Shown: positions 55,625-64,000 of the stretch, in pieces | How the letters are laid out: the number at the start of each line of letters is the position of its first letter | Position numbering within the stretch: the first letter of the stretch is position 1 | NCBI GenBank assembly: GCA_036250225.1 | Contig: JAPZLL010000021.1 | Span: 248,001 to 312,000, forward strand | DNA length: 64,000 nt | Reading direction: 5' to 3' | DNA from: Cercophora sp. LCS_1 | Taxonomy: Eukaryota; Ascomycota; Sordariomycetes; Sordariales; Lasiosphaeriaceae | The notes under the pieces: model-generated | The model's input: the letters and a program-made list of their open reading frames with translations, nothing else | What the model was told of the DNA's origin: nothing | Database searches by the model: none | Position numbers and translations under genes: made by a program

Positions 55625-56293
55625 TCAATACCATATGCTATCGGGGTACGGGTCCGTCCGGCTGCCCCCAATGTTGTCCTGCCAGTTGTCATAATCAACT
55701 GTCTGACTAGGCAGGCTATCTAGTGTCGGCTCACAAATAGCGACGATCCCCATAGCTCCACCGTTGCCGTTAAGCAGGCCTGGCGGGATCACAAGCTGCA
55801 GTTCCTTCGGGCCGCCGCTCATGATGGACATGCGCAGAGTCTTGGCAGGGTCCCAAGTCTGGTTGATATCGTTCTGGATATAAGAATCAATCGCGTCGTT
55901 GCGGTACCATAGCTGGTTGCCGCTGTACGTCTCGGGTACCCAGACCTTGGAGACGCGGTCGAGTGCATCCGAGTCGGCCAGGATAACGCAGTACCAGGAA
56001 TCTTGTGAGCCCTTCCAACCTCCAGCATCGGGCGTGGTGTAAACACCCATGCCGATTTGCGTACTGATCTGGTTACCGTCATCGGTTAAAGTGCCCTGCT
56101 TATTATAACGCCGGGCCTGCTCCTACAATCCGTGTTAGCACTAGACCATCGAGACATGAAAGAGGAGGGATATAGACACCTCAGAGCAGGTACGGTAGCC
56201 GATGATGACATTCTGAGCACGCCTTGCCAGTCCTGCGAGGGCCAGCGCATCCTCCAAGAGAAACGCAGCAAATAGAATGACGGGGAAGAGCAT
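55625..56293 (-). CDS. Small secreted protein, weakly ADP-ribosyltransferase-like
   Basis: Two exons, 56293-56180 and 56122-55625, give 203 residues; the 57-nt intron has a GTGTCT donor, GCTAACAC branch and TTGTAG acceptor. The N-terminus MLFPVILFAAFLLEDALA is a signal peptide. After it come IIGYRTCSEEQARRYNKQG and, some 20 residues on, QIGMGVYTTPDAGGW. A Y-R strand, a helix, then a G-x-G-x-Y-T-T segment is the order seen in the heat-labile-enterotoxin-like ADP-ribosyltransferase fold. The later EIDSYI-like and LVIPPGLLN segments fit fungal secreted relatives. A catalytic Glu was not located with certainty, so enzymatic activity is not claimed. Possible effector or toxin-like role; intact as written. 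Confidence 0.6.
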
Positions 56294-56587
56294 GGTCGAT
56301 TTACTAAGAGACCGAAGAAGTGTTTATCTTTCTTTCCGCTGAATTTCTACACTTGCTCAATCCATTCGCTCTTAGGTATATCGTTTGCAGAGGGACTTTT
56401 GTCTCCCTTGCGAGACTACCACCACGGTGGTACTGTACTTCCAAAGCAGCCAATCGGTTCTCCAGGCTGCTGTGTAAGGGAATCTGTCCACTTGTATTCA
56501 TTCCTGCCCAGGACGTGCTGTTATGGTCCAACGTTGTCCAAGTTGTCTACCTGCGAATTTGCAGGTGGGTTGGGCACCTGTGTTCCG

Positions 56588-57268
56588 TTACTCCTGTATC
56601 TTGTAACCGCAAAAGTCAGTCCACTCCCAGACCCGGTTCGCCTTCCACCCGCTCGCGCCCTTTTGCTCGACCCATTCACTCTCTGGGGGATAGGGTGAAG
56701 GGTCAAATGATAGCCGTAGGGCATATCGCGGTGTGCATGCCAAAGTATTGTTCTCGTCCCCCAGCGCGTCATACGGTGAAAGAAAGCAGCCCTTGCTCAA
56801 CGTGATGGTAAACGTTTTGGGTAGGAAGGCGTCATCGGTAAGAACGGCATCGTTAATATGGTAACGGTTCTCGTCGGGAAGAGCACACTTTTTCAAGAGT
56901 GTCAATCGGAGCTTGAATTGGCCGAGTATGGCTGGGTTGCCGGGGTCAAGGATGAAGTCGAGCAATCCATCGGCTGGCTCCCATTTGAACTTTGCCGCGA
57001 TAAACCTGCTGTACTCCACGCCAAGGAAGATCTGGGGAGGTGGAAAAAAAATTAGCCCACGTCGCGTAGGAATCAAGCCAACACTCACCTCGCCGGTACC
57101 ATCTTTGTGGAAAGAGATGCGATTCCACAGAGGATGCCAGGACCACTCCTCCTTGCAGAGAAGGGAGCGCAGGTCCGTGGGGGGCAGGGTAGCGGGAGTA
57201 GGCGTAGATGCGGCTCCCAAGAGGATGCCAGCACCAGGAATCTTGCTGAGAAGGCGGCGCAGGTCCAT
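56588..57268 (-). CDS. Fungal protein of unknown function, 207 aa
   Basis: Two exons, 57268-57089 and 57031-56588, give 207 residues. The 57-nt intron has a GTGAGT donor and CCCCAG acceptor after a pyrimidine tract; reading through it would add 19 low-complexity residues. The protein reads EWSWHPLWNRISFHKDGTGEI, then FKWEPADGLLDFILDPGNP, FKLRLTLLKKC, TFTITLSKGCFLSP and YALRLSFDPSPYPP. The alternation of short strands suggests a beta-rich, lipocalin-like fold; this is inference. The first 25 residues are basic and amphipathic rather than a clear signal peptide. It lies 294 bp upstream of the secreted protein gene, same strand. Confidence 0.7.
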   Translation of the reverse strand: MDLRRLLSKIPGAGILLGAASTPTPATLPPTDLRSLLCKEEWSWHPLWNRISFHKDGTGEVSVGLIPTRRGLIFFPPPQIFLGVEYSRFIAAKFKWEPADGLLDFILDPGNPAILGQFKLRLTLLKKCALPDENRYHINDAVLTDDAFLPKTFTITLSKGCFLSPYDALGDENNTLACTPRYALRLSFDPSPYPPESEWVEQKGASGWKANRVWEWTDFCGYKIQE

Positions 57269-59243
57269 GTTTTTGGTTGGGGTTGGATGGCAGGATGATT
57301 TTCAGTGCTGCTTGCAGATGCACTTGACAATTGTGACCAACGCAGCTAGAATCACTGTCCCCTCCGCTAGAATCGCAGTGTCTAACCCGATTAGGAAGAT
57401 GACTGATCTATTTTTTTTCCTGTCAACACCATCGAACACTAATAGCTAAATCCTCGGATTCAGTCAGTTTCAAGAGCCAAAAAGCTCAAAAACGTAATAA
57501 AAACCTACCTTCTACCATTTAAAATCGTAAAGGCAAATTAATTGGCTTTATCTAAGTCTAGCTACGTAGCCCTACCTAGTCTGAATATAGTCTTCTATAT
57601 TAATTATTACATCTAAAACTTAATAAATTCGTCAGCTAAAGTCGTAAGTTGCTGGACTGGCAGAGCGGGGATGGGAACCAGCAGGGTGCCCTGTAGAGCC
57701 AGGCACTCACCTACTGCTGCAATTCTAGCTGGTGCTGTCGGTTGCTCAAGTGCTTGCGGCAGGATAGAATGCTGCAGTGGATTGGAGTCGAGATGTTCGG
57801 TTGCCGGAAGGGAAACAATGTGGCGGAAAAACAGACGGTGAGGGAAAGCCTAGACTCAGCTGACTAACCTGCAATGCGCTGGTGTCGACTATGGCTCTCA
57901 GTCAGCCAAACCACGCGATAGACGTGACGATAGGGAGTCGGCCGTAGCCAAAACAAGTGTTCAATTGATTGATGCTATTTTCGTTGTGTGTAAAAATCAG
58001 TGACCATTGTTGTGGGGATTTCCGACCGTTACCTCTCTCTCTGGATGGCTAGCATTAGCTTCTGACGGCTTTCTTGCATTGTATTGTACAATACAATTCA
58101 ATACAAGCGAGCCGGGGAGGGCCCATTGCCAGAGGACCCCAGTAATAATTCACAACCAAACTACACCATTCAGAAGCGGCCAGCAGTTTCCGCGATCACA
58201 GCAGCAACCCCGCATCGATCGACGTGGACCTGGCACATTGTGTGAAGAATAAGTCAGGCTCCTAACCCTGTCGCAACCACACAAATATGTCGGACGCACT
58301 CTCCACACCGCGTGCCTGGTTCTCGTGCTTTGCGCCAACCCTGCTCCTTCTCCCCCCCAAACCCAGTTGTGACACCAAGGATGTTGATGTAAACGTCTTT
58401 CGTTTCTTGTCAATAATGGCAATGACAACGTATGTAATAACTATTGCGAAGGTGATGTTACTCGCGCCATTACAACTCCGTTACGCGGCACGTTTCGTGA
58501 AGGCGAACGCTAAAAAACAGCAGAGGCAAAATGGGGGAGGGAGAGTGTGCGAAAAATAGCTTCCTTTGGGGAGCGATGGACCGCTGAAGCCTCAGGGGTA
58601 ATAGCAACGCTGTCACGGGACCTTGCTCCGACGCATCTCCATTGCGTAGATGAAGCTGAGTGAGCTAGAGTCCGGTTCTGCGCGCTTCCTGAGCTTCCTT
58701 GCAACATCGCCTTGGGAGTCTTCCAGTTTTGCCATTTATTGCGACAGGTGTTGGCATTGTTTCATGAGGTGAAGTTGGTGGCTTGAAGTCGTTTGTCCAC
58801 GAGGGTGGAATCCGAAGCTCGTCGCGATGAAATAGCGCGACCAAAACGGGCATTGTCACTCCAAGAAAGCCGCCAGCGCCCGGAAGTGCAAGTGAGACCG
58901 CCTCAGGTGGTGATTTATTCTGACGTCCACAACGTAATCGGAAATCCTGAATTTTCCTTGAACGATGTTTTTAGGTGGCCAATCTCAAGGCGGCGCATTC
59001 GGATTCTTCTCTATCTCCTCAAATGGATCATTATCCCTTCAGTCTTTTTGGCTGGGCGACTATATTGTGCAGGACTTGGCGGGGTGTTGACGTGGCACTT
59101 GGCCGCTTCTGCAGGGGTCGTGAGAGGAAAACTCCCCTCCAACGTCGAGACCATTCTTCACTCCAACTACTTATGAACGACGAAAGTTTTGTAACCGTAT
59201 TAGTTGCAGCTATGCTGCGCCACCTGGCTGCTACGGCATCGAT
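57269..59243. other. Intergenic with AT-rich island
   Basis: Nearly 2 kb without a supported gene. It contains the AT-rich island at 57425-57655. Elsewhere composition is normal; a TATTGTACAATACAATTCAATACA duplication occurs near 58079-58103. A plus-strand frame at 58793-59176 overlaps the HET gene's leader and lacks support. Confidence 0.5.
57425..57655. other. AT-rich, TpA-rich island (RIP-like)
   Basis: In contrast to the GC-rich surroundings this stretch is rich in A and T with many TA dinucleotides (TTAATTATTAC, CTTAATAAATTC, CTACGTAGCCCTACCTAG). This is what repeat-induced point mutation leaves of an old repeat copy. No terminal repeats or reading frame remain. Confidence 0.5.
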
Positions 59244-61253
59244 ATGCGGCTCCTCAATGCCACGACGCTTCGGGTCGAGGAATTCTTCAACGACGTTCCC
59301 CCGCACGCGATCCTTTCGCACACGTGGGGTGACGAGGAGATGACCCTGGCAGACATGGAGACCATCGCGCGTCACCGACAGCAGATGGTCCATCAAGAAG
59401 CGAACGGAGCGGGAACGCGCACTCCATCCAGCGACGTCGATGGCTCGCTCACGCCACTTATTCTCCCCCAGGTTCTCACCGCTTCCCGGAGAAATTCCTT
59501 ATCCGGGCCATTGGGTCTCACACATCCCCTCGAACGCAAAAAGGGTTTCTCCAAGGTCCTCTATGCCTGTAGTCAAGCGGAAAAGGACGACTTTCAGTAT
59601 GTCTGGGTTGACACTTGCTGCATCGACAAGACGAGCAGCTCCGAGCTTTCCGAGGCCATCAACTCCATGTTCAGCTGGTACCAATCTGCCAAAGTCTGTT
59701 ACGCATACCTCGAGGATGTCCAACGAGGAAACAGCAAAAACAGGATAGCGTACCGGTCGTGGAAGGACGACTTTGCACGAAGCAGATGGTTCACAAGGGG
59801 CTGGACGCTTCAAGAGCTTCTTGCGCCGCGCGACGTCAGATTCTTTGGCGCAGGCTGGGAGGAACTTGGAACCAAGGCCTCCCTCTACCGCCTCATCGAA
59901 ACCACCACGGGCATCGACCGCCGCACCCTCGCCGAGCCAAACCTGATCAATAAAGCCAGCATCGCTCGCCGCATGTCATGGGCCGCCCACCGCCGCACTA
60001 CTCGCGTCGAGGACACAGCGTACTGCCTGATAGGTATCTTCGGCGTCAGTATGCCCCTGCTATACGGCGAGGGCGACAATGCCTTCCTTCGTCTTCAAGA
60101 GGAAATCATAAGGCGCTCGTCGGACCAGACGATCTTGGCCTGGGGCATCCTCAACCAGGAACAGCAGCTCGTCACTCACCACGTGCAAGTTGACGAACTT
60201 CAGGACTCTGCATTTACCGGGACCATGCCCACGCTGGCCCAATCGCCCAGGGACTTCGCCGGAATGGGCAGGGTCGTCCGCGCCCCAGCTGCGAGGAACC
60301 GTGTCGTCGATTACCGAATCACCAACATGGGCTTACAGATCGAGTTGAACCTTATCGAGCTCGGCGTCAGCAGACACACAGGCCAGACACATTACGCCGC
60401 CGCGCTGGACTGCCATTTGCAGTCTGAGAACCCGCAAGACCGACTTGGCATTCTCCTCACGGAGACGGAGGCGTCCAATGTCTTGCTACGCACCGTAACG
60501 ACGGAATCACTGCGGATATCAGACGAAGATATGACGAAGACGCAAGCCCGCCTTGTGTACATCTCCACGTCGGTTGATGATTTCTCTGGCTATTATCAGT
60601 CTAGAGAAGAGAGGCTTTTCGTCGTGGCCAACGACTTGGTCTCGCCGGGTTACGAAATTGCGCACGTCGAGCCCAAGTACTCGCAGTGGAATCCAGAGTT
60701 TCGAACGATGCGCCTGATGGGACTGACAGTCATGGGCACGGAGGGAAAGGAGGACACAGACGCCATGGTATACCAGCTGGTAGTCATTGTGTTCTTCAAC
60801 AGGCATTTGGGAACCGGGTTTGTCACGAGGATCCTGGTTGACAGGGCTTCAGGCGCGTGCTTTGTCGATATGGCGGGCCCGCGAACTCGGGCTGATCAAA
60901 TCGACCGAGACGAGAAGCGCGTCCTAAAACAACTTAAAGCAGACGCGGACAGTCTGTGGCAGAAGCCGGGGAGCGTTAACCTGCCCGCAGCGGGGCTGAC
61001 AGGGAAGCTAAACCATGTGGAAACCGTTGCGATCATCAACCCGGACACGCACAGGACCGAGGCAGACTCGGAGGTGGGAGAATCCGTGGCCGAGGAGCCG
61101 AAAGTGAAAGAGCCAGGGCGGGATCTGTGCGGGCAAATTTTAATCCCAGAAAAATGGGAAAGGGAGCATCAGCGCATGGTTGAGGCCAAGGTATCGAGGG
61201 AGAAGAAGGACGTCATCGTCTTGGAAATGAAATCTCTGCTGTTCGCCACATAG
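59244..61253 (+). CDS. HET-domain protein, HET-E/HET-D/HET-R-like
   Basis: Intronless, 669 residues, from ATG at 59244. All three HET motifs are present: AILSHTWGDEEM (22-33), YVWVDTCCIDKTSSSELSEAI (119-139) and RGWTLQELLAPRDVRFF (185-201). The stretch IARRMSWAAHRRTTRVEDTAYCLIGIFGVSMPLLYGEG is typical of the HET-E/HET-D subgroup. An insertion of about 60 residues, Ser/Thr/Pro-rich, separates motifs 1 and 2. HET domains are TIR-like death effectors in vegetative incompatibility. The C-terminal 320 residues have no NACHT or WD40 repeats; they are mixed alpha/beta and unrecognised. A truncated relative of full HET-NACHT-WD40 proteins, or a standalone effector. Confidence 0.92.
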   Translation: MRLLNATTLRVEEFFNDVPPHAILSHTWGDEEMTLADMETIARHRQQMVHQEANGAGTRTPSSDVDGSLTPLILPQVLTASRRNSLSGPLGLTHPLERKKGFSKVLYACSQAEKDDFQYVWVDTCCIDKTSSSELSEAINSMFSWYQSAKVCYAYLEDVQRGNSKNRIAYRSWKDDFARSRWFTRGWTLQELLAPRDVRFFGAGWEELGTKASLYRLIETTTGIDRRTLAEPNLINKASIARRMSWAAHRRTTRVEDTAYCLIGIFGVSMPLLYGEGDNAFLRLQEEIIRRSSDQTILAWGILNQEQQLVTHHVQVDELQDSAFTGTMPTLAQSPRDFAGMGRVVRAPAARNRVVDYRITNMGLQIELNLIELGVSRHTGQTHYAAALDCHLQSENPQDRLGILLTETEASNVLLRTVTTESLRISDEDMTKTQARLVYISTSVDDFSGYYQSREERLFVVANDLVSPGYEIAHVEPKYSQWNPEFRTMRLMGLTVMGTEGKEDTDAMVYQLVVIVFFNRHLGTGFVTRILVDRASGACFVDMAGPRTRADQIDRDEKRVLKQLKADADSLWQKPGSVNLPAAGLTGKLNHVETVAIINPDTHRTEADSEVGESVAEEPKVKEPGRDLCGQILIPEKWEREHQRMVEAKVSREKKDVIVLEMKSLLFAT

Positions 61254-61737
61254 TGGGTGATTCTTATTTCATAGCCATTCAACAAAGGAATTGTATAACG
61301 TTGTCTGGGAAATACGGTTCGTTCGATCATCGCAGAAATGCCAAAATCAGGTCGATATTGAAGGCGGCAAAAATCAATGCGAATAACCAAAATAGAGCAA
61401 CAACGACCGTCCGAAAAGCCTGGGGTATCATTCTAATTCATCAAAATTGCGCCTGGTATTACCAAGTAGACGCTCGCCGACGCATACTTCCGTCAACCAC
61501 GCTCCAAGAAAAGTGCCCTGTCGAGAACCCGTTACTTGACCCTCCATGGTGATGTCCACCCAATACCCAATGGGCTTGCCCCTGACCCCCCAGCGACAAC
61601 GCTCTCCGAGAATTCCAACCCACCTTTAACAACAACGATTCGATGCCCAAAAGCAAAAAGTGGCGGCGTCTCGGCTACTAAGCCCAGTCTTCATCAAAGG
61701 CCCGGCGGGGGCCGTTCCCGCCAGAGTAGCGTTCATC
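61254..61737. other. Convergent intergenic
   Basis: Between the 3' ends of the HET gene and the WD40 remnant. No gene is seen. Confidence 0.5.
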
Positions 61738-63174
61738 TCACCTCCTGCTGTGCGCCATCCATTCACTCAATGCAAAGAAATGCCTGCGGGCACGAGATGT
61801 GACTGAGGCCCGCCGCAACGAGACGAGGGACGAGGATGATGAAGAAGAGATCCCAAAGGAGCTGCCAGATCGTGGTAAACCTGGCCGTGCAGGGGGCACT
61901 GGTTGGAGCTCTGTGCTGCAGACCCAAAGATTGACATCAAGGAAGGCCACAGTCGACATCCCCGTTACGCCCAGTATCTTGTGAACCGAAGGCGCAATGA
62001 TGTCCATGTTTGGCTCACTGAGGGGCCTAACGGGACCATTGGACAGAGGCTGAGATGGGTCGAATGCAGTCGAGGACCAGACACAAAGCCGCGAGGATGA
62101 CATCTCGGGCGCCCTCAAATGTTCCATCACAAGGTCGGCACCAGCATGATAAGATATTGTCGTCCCAGCGGAGAAAGAAGCACACCAAGCGTCACCTAGT
62201 CCTGCTTGGGGTAAGGACCTTGAGAGTTCGATGCCGTGTGGTGAGGTAATCTCGGCGGTGTCTGCCCAAGCGTAAACGCGAGCAATGTTGCCTGTTGTGG
62301 CAACGTACCACTCGGGATTGGAAGGATGCTGGAATATGGACCTCAGAGTTGTGGCCAGTTCGTCATCGGGTGCGAGACTCCGGTCACGCGACCTTTGTCT
62401 GTCCGTCTCGGCTGCTGACCCAGGGGGAGTCTTCGGATCCGGCGAAATCTCCCAGCACTGCTCGGCGTACCGACCTTGTACAAACCAAAACTCGATTGGC
62501 AGTGAAGTTGAGAATAACCTTAACGACAACCCCGCCGAACCGCCTATCGAGTAATGCGACTGGCTTTTTGGTGCCTAGCTTGGAAAATGGCGCGTCCACA
62601 CGCATGACGAGGACGCGCCCGGAGTCATCAGCCGAGGCCACCATAGACAGGCCAGACGCCAAGCTGACTGCAAACAAACTGATGACGGATGATCCGCGGG
62701 CATGTCGGTAGAGAACGCTGACTTGTTTCCCATCAGCAGTCGAAAATACGGCAGTGTCTCCGTTGCTTTTGCCTGCCAAGAGGAATTCCTTGGCCGAAGA
62801 CGGCAACAATGGACTGGTTATCTCCGGTTCCTCTTCGTCATCAATTATTATTATATCCGGTATTGGCGGGAAGGCCTTCCCATCAACTGCTTCACTTCCG
62901 ATCGAGCTCTCAGTCCCACTATCGCTCTTCCTCACCGGGGCGGCCGGTGACCAAACTCGTCCATGTTGGCCCCGAATATCGACAAAGCGGCGTCCATCAG
63001 GGCTGAATGAAACCCCACGAAGACTTCGATCAGTCCCTGGTTACTGCCAAGGATGAGACTTCGTCCATCTGGAGAGCATCCCAAACTGAGTGCAAAGACG
63101 CCTGGTCGTTGATGCTGCAATTCCATTGTTGTGTAGTCGAAGACGCGCAGATTCCCATCCTGGTAGGAAACAGC
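61738..63174 (-). pseudogene. Broken WD40 C-terminal part of an NLR-type gene
   Basis: Propeller sequence runs through three frames on the minus strand. Frame a (about 63174-63030): YQDGNLRVFDYTTMEL, LSLGCSPDGRSLILGSNQG. Frame b (about 63040-62480): SLRGVSFSPDGRRFVDIRGQ, then VILNFTANRVLVCTRS. Frame c (about 62470-61738): AEQCWEISPDPKT, IFQHPSNPEWYVATTGNIAR, KILGVTGMSTVAFLDVNLWV, RRHFFALSEWMA. This order is that of the C-terminal propeller of fungal NACHT/WD40 proteins. No splice sites fit the two frame changes, and a stop (63175-63177) precedes the first blade, although ACTAG there could act as an acceptor. Likely a decaying remnant; the NACHT part is missing. Confidence 0.7.
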
Positions 63175-63177
63175 CTA

Positions 63178-63455
63178 GTTTCGTGCGACGAATCTGGGCA
63201 CACGAAATTTCCTTTTTCGTTCGTAATCTGAGCTGGGGTGAGCTAGGGTGAGCTGTGGGGTGCTTTTGTTCTAGGGCTCTGGCGACTTCCTCTACGAACT
63301 GGAAACAGATTTAGCTAAAGTCACAGTACCAGATAACGCAAGCTTACCCCCAGGGCACTCCTACCGCGCGATGTGGTCTACGGCTTCTTGGCCCCAGTAC
63401 TGTTAGGCTCCGCGGTGAGCTGAGCTGGTGGCTACTGGGCGAGACGGTGAAAATC
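63178..63455. other. Short intergenic with small repeats
   Basis: TGAGCTRGGG is repeated three times at about 63230-63258. No gene is seen. Confidence 0.45.
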
Positions 63456-63887
63456 ATGACTGTAAGAGCGGTTTGCGAATCAACTGGAGCAGTCAGCGCT
63501 ACAGAACCCCAAGATAAGAAGTATTACAGTGTCTTCAGATACGGTTACAGTAACGGCTACCCAGGGTGGACTAAGACGGTTCGCTACAGAACCAAGGAGC
63601 TTCAGTGGCTATACAACACCGTATCCAACTTCCCACACCTCCCACGCAATGAACTCTTACTAGCTACCGTCCGCAAGCAACCTACCAAAGGTCTCTTTAC
63701 ACAACATCTATTTACCACATTCATGTGGGCCCTGGTGATGAAGGGAATTCGCAAAGTGAAGAGGTTGATCTTTACGTATGTCGTCTGGCCATCGCCACCG
63801 TGGGGTTTTAGTCAACATCGGGAATCAAGGCCGTTCCTTTTCGAGAATGAGCGGGCTGTGAGGGGTGAGGAGAACGAAGTTTAGGAC
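63456..63887 (+). CDS. Possible small protein, 142-143 aa, low confidence
   Basis: An open frame from ATG at 63456 to a stop at about 63882-63884. It contains KKYYSVFRYGYSNGYPGWTK, YRTKELQWLYNTVSNFP and MWALVMKGIRKVKRLIFTYV. Aromatic and basic composition is more protein-like than random GC-rich frames here, but no family, signal peptide or splice evidence was found. It lies in the accessory end of the window and could be a fragment of a larger or mobile gene. Confidence 0.25.
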
Positions 63888-64000
63888 CCTAGACAAGACC
63901 GGGAACGATACTTGCGGGCGGGAGCACGAGGAGCTTCTCGTCAGTTCGAATCCAACCCATGCCGTAAAACGTGAGCTGTCACGGTGCCATCAGCTCCTGG
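63888..64000. other. Window edge
   Basis: Contains a CAGTTCGAATCCAACC string near 63940-63957 that resembles a tRNA B box, but no cloverleaf could be folded around it. Confidence 0.4.

Noticed and set aside
59244..63177. HET gene and WD40 remnant as one HET-NACHT-WD40 gene
   Set aside because: They lie on opposite strands and converge, so they cannot be one transcription unit without an inversion.
63930..63970. Possible tRNA, from a TTCGAATCC string
   Set aside because: No matching A box, no anticodon stem and the T-stem halves do not pair.

Overview
The window reads as nuclear DNA of a filamentous ascomycete, probably Sordariomycetes. It is GC-rich, its genes are split by 45-70 bp introns with GT...CTRAC...AG signals, and it carries lineage-typical genes: an AzgA purine permease, a cutinase, a HET-domain gene, a DUF3433-like membrane protein and a SAH-2/SrbB-like bHLH factor. 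No name can be given from sequence alone. Gene models were rebuilt by hand from splice signals and reading frame. Where exon sums are given, they are whole numbers of codons.

Layout. 0-10.2 kb holds a double GFA-domain gene running off the left edge, the azgA-type permease, a possible membrane microprotein, a beta-propeller protein and a divergent homogentisate 1,2-dioxygenase paralogue. 13-19 kb holds two secretory-pathway genes in divergent orientation: a GRIP golgin (IMH1 type) and the ER-junction protein lunapark. 19-31 kb holds two low-complexity proteins, a cutinase, a DUF3433-like membrane protein and a possible PD-(D/E)XK-like protein. 30-42 kb is mostly minus-strand genes of unknown function (two arginine/serine-rich proteins and several small ones), with an intact solo LTR at 32.6-33.05 kb. 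42.5-43.3 kb is a secreted AA8-type cytochrome. 43.3-49.9 kb is a long gene-poor stretch with a diverged tandem repeat array and purine-rich microsatellites. 49.9-51.1 kb is the bHLH factor.

52.7-64 kb looks like an accessory region. It holds a coiled-coil gene with competing frames, a probable LTR fragment, a small secreted protein with weak ADP-ribosyltransferase resemblance, a DUF protein, an AT-rich RIP-like island, a HET-domain gene and a broken WD40 tail of an NLR-type gene. HET domains, NLR propellers and rapidly decaying copies are the usual components of fungal allorecognition repertoires, so this end is the most likely place for self/non-self biology.

No rRNA, tRNA or CRISPR feature could be supported. 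No single undescribed multi-gene system is demonstrated. The best novelty candidates are the microprotein at 5.4-5.7 kb, the repeat array at 46.1-48.1 kb, the single-pass RS-rich protein at 30.5-32.1 kb and the 52.7-64 kb accessory cluster.
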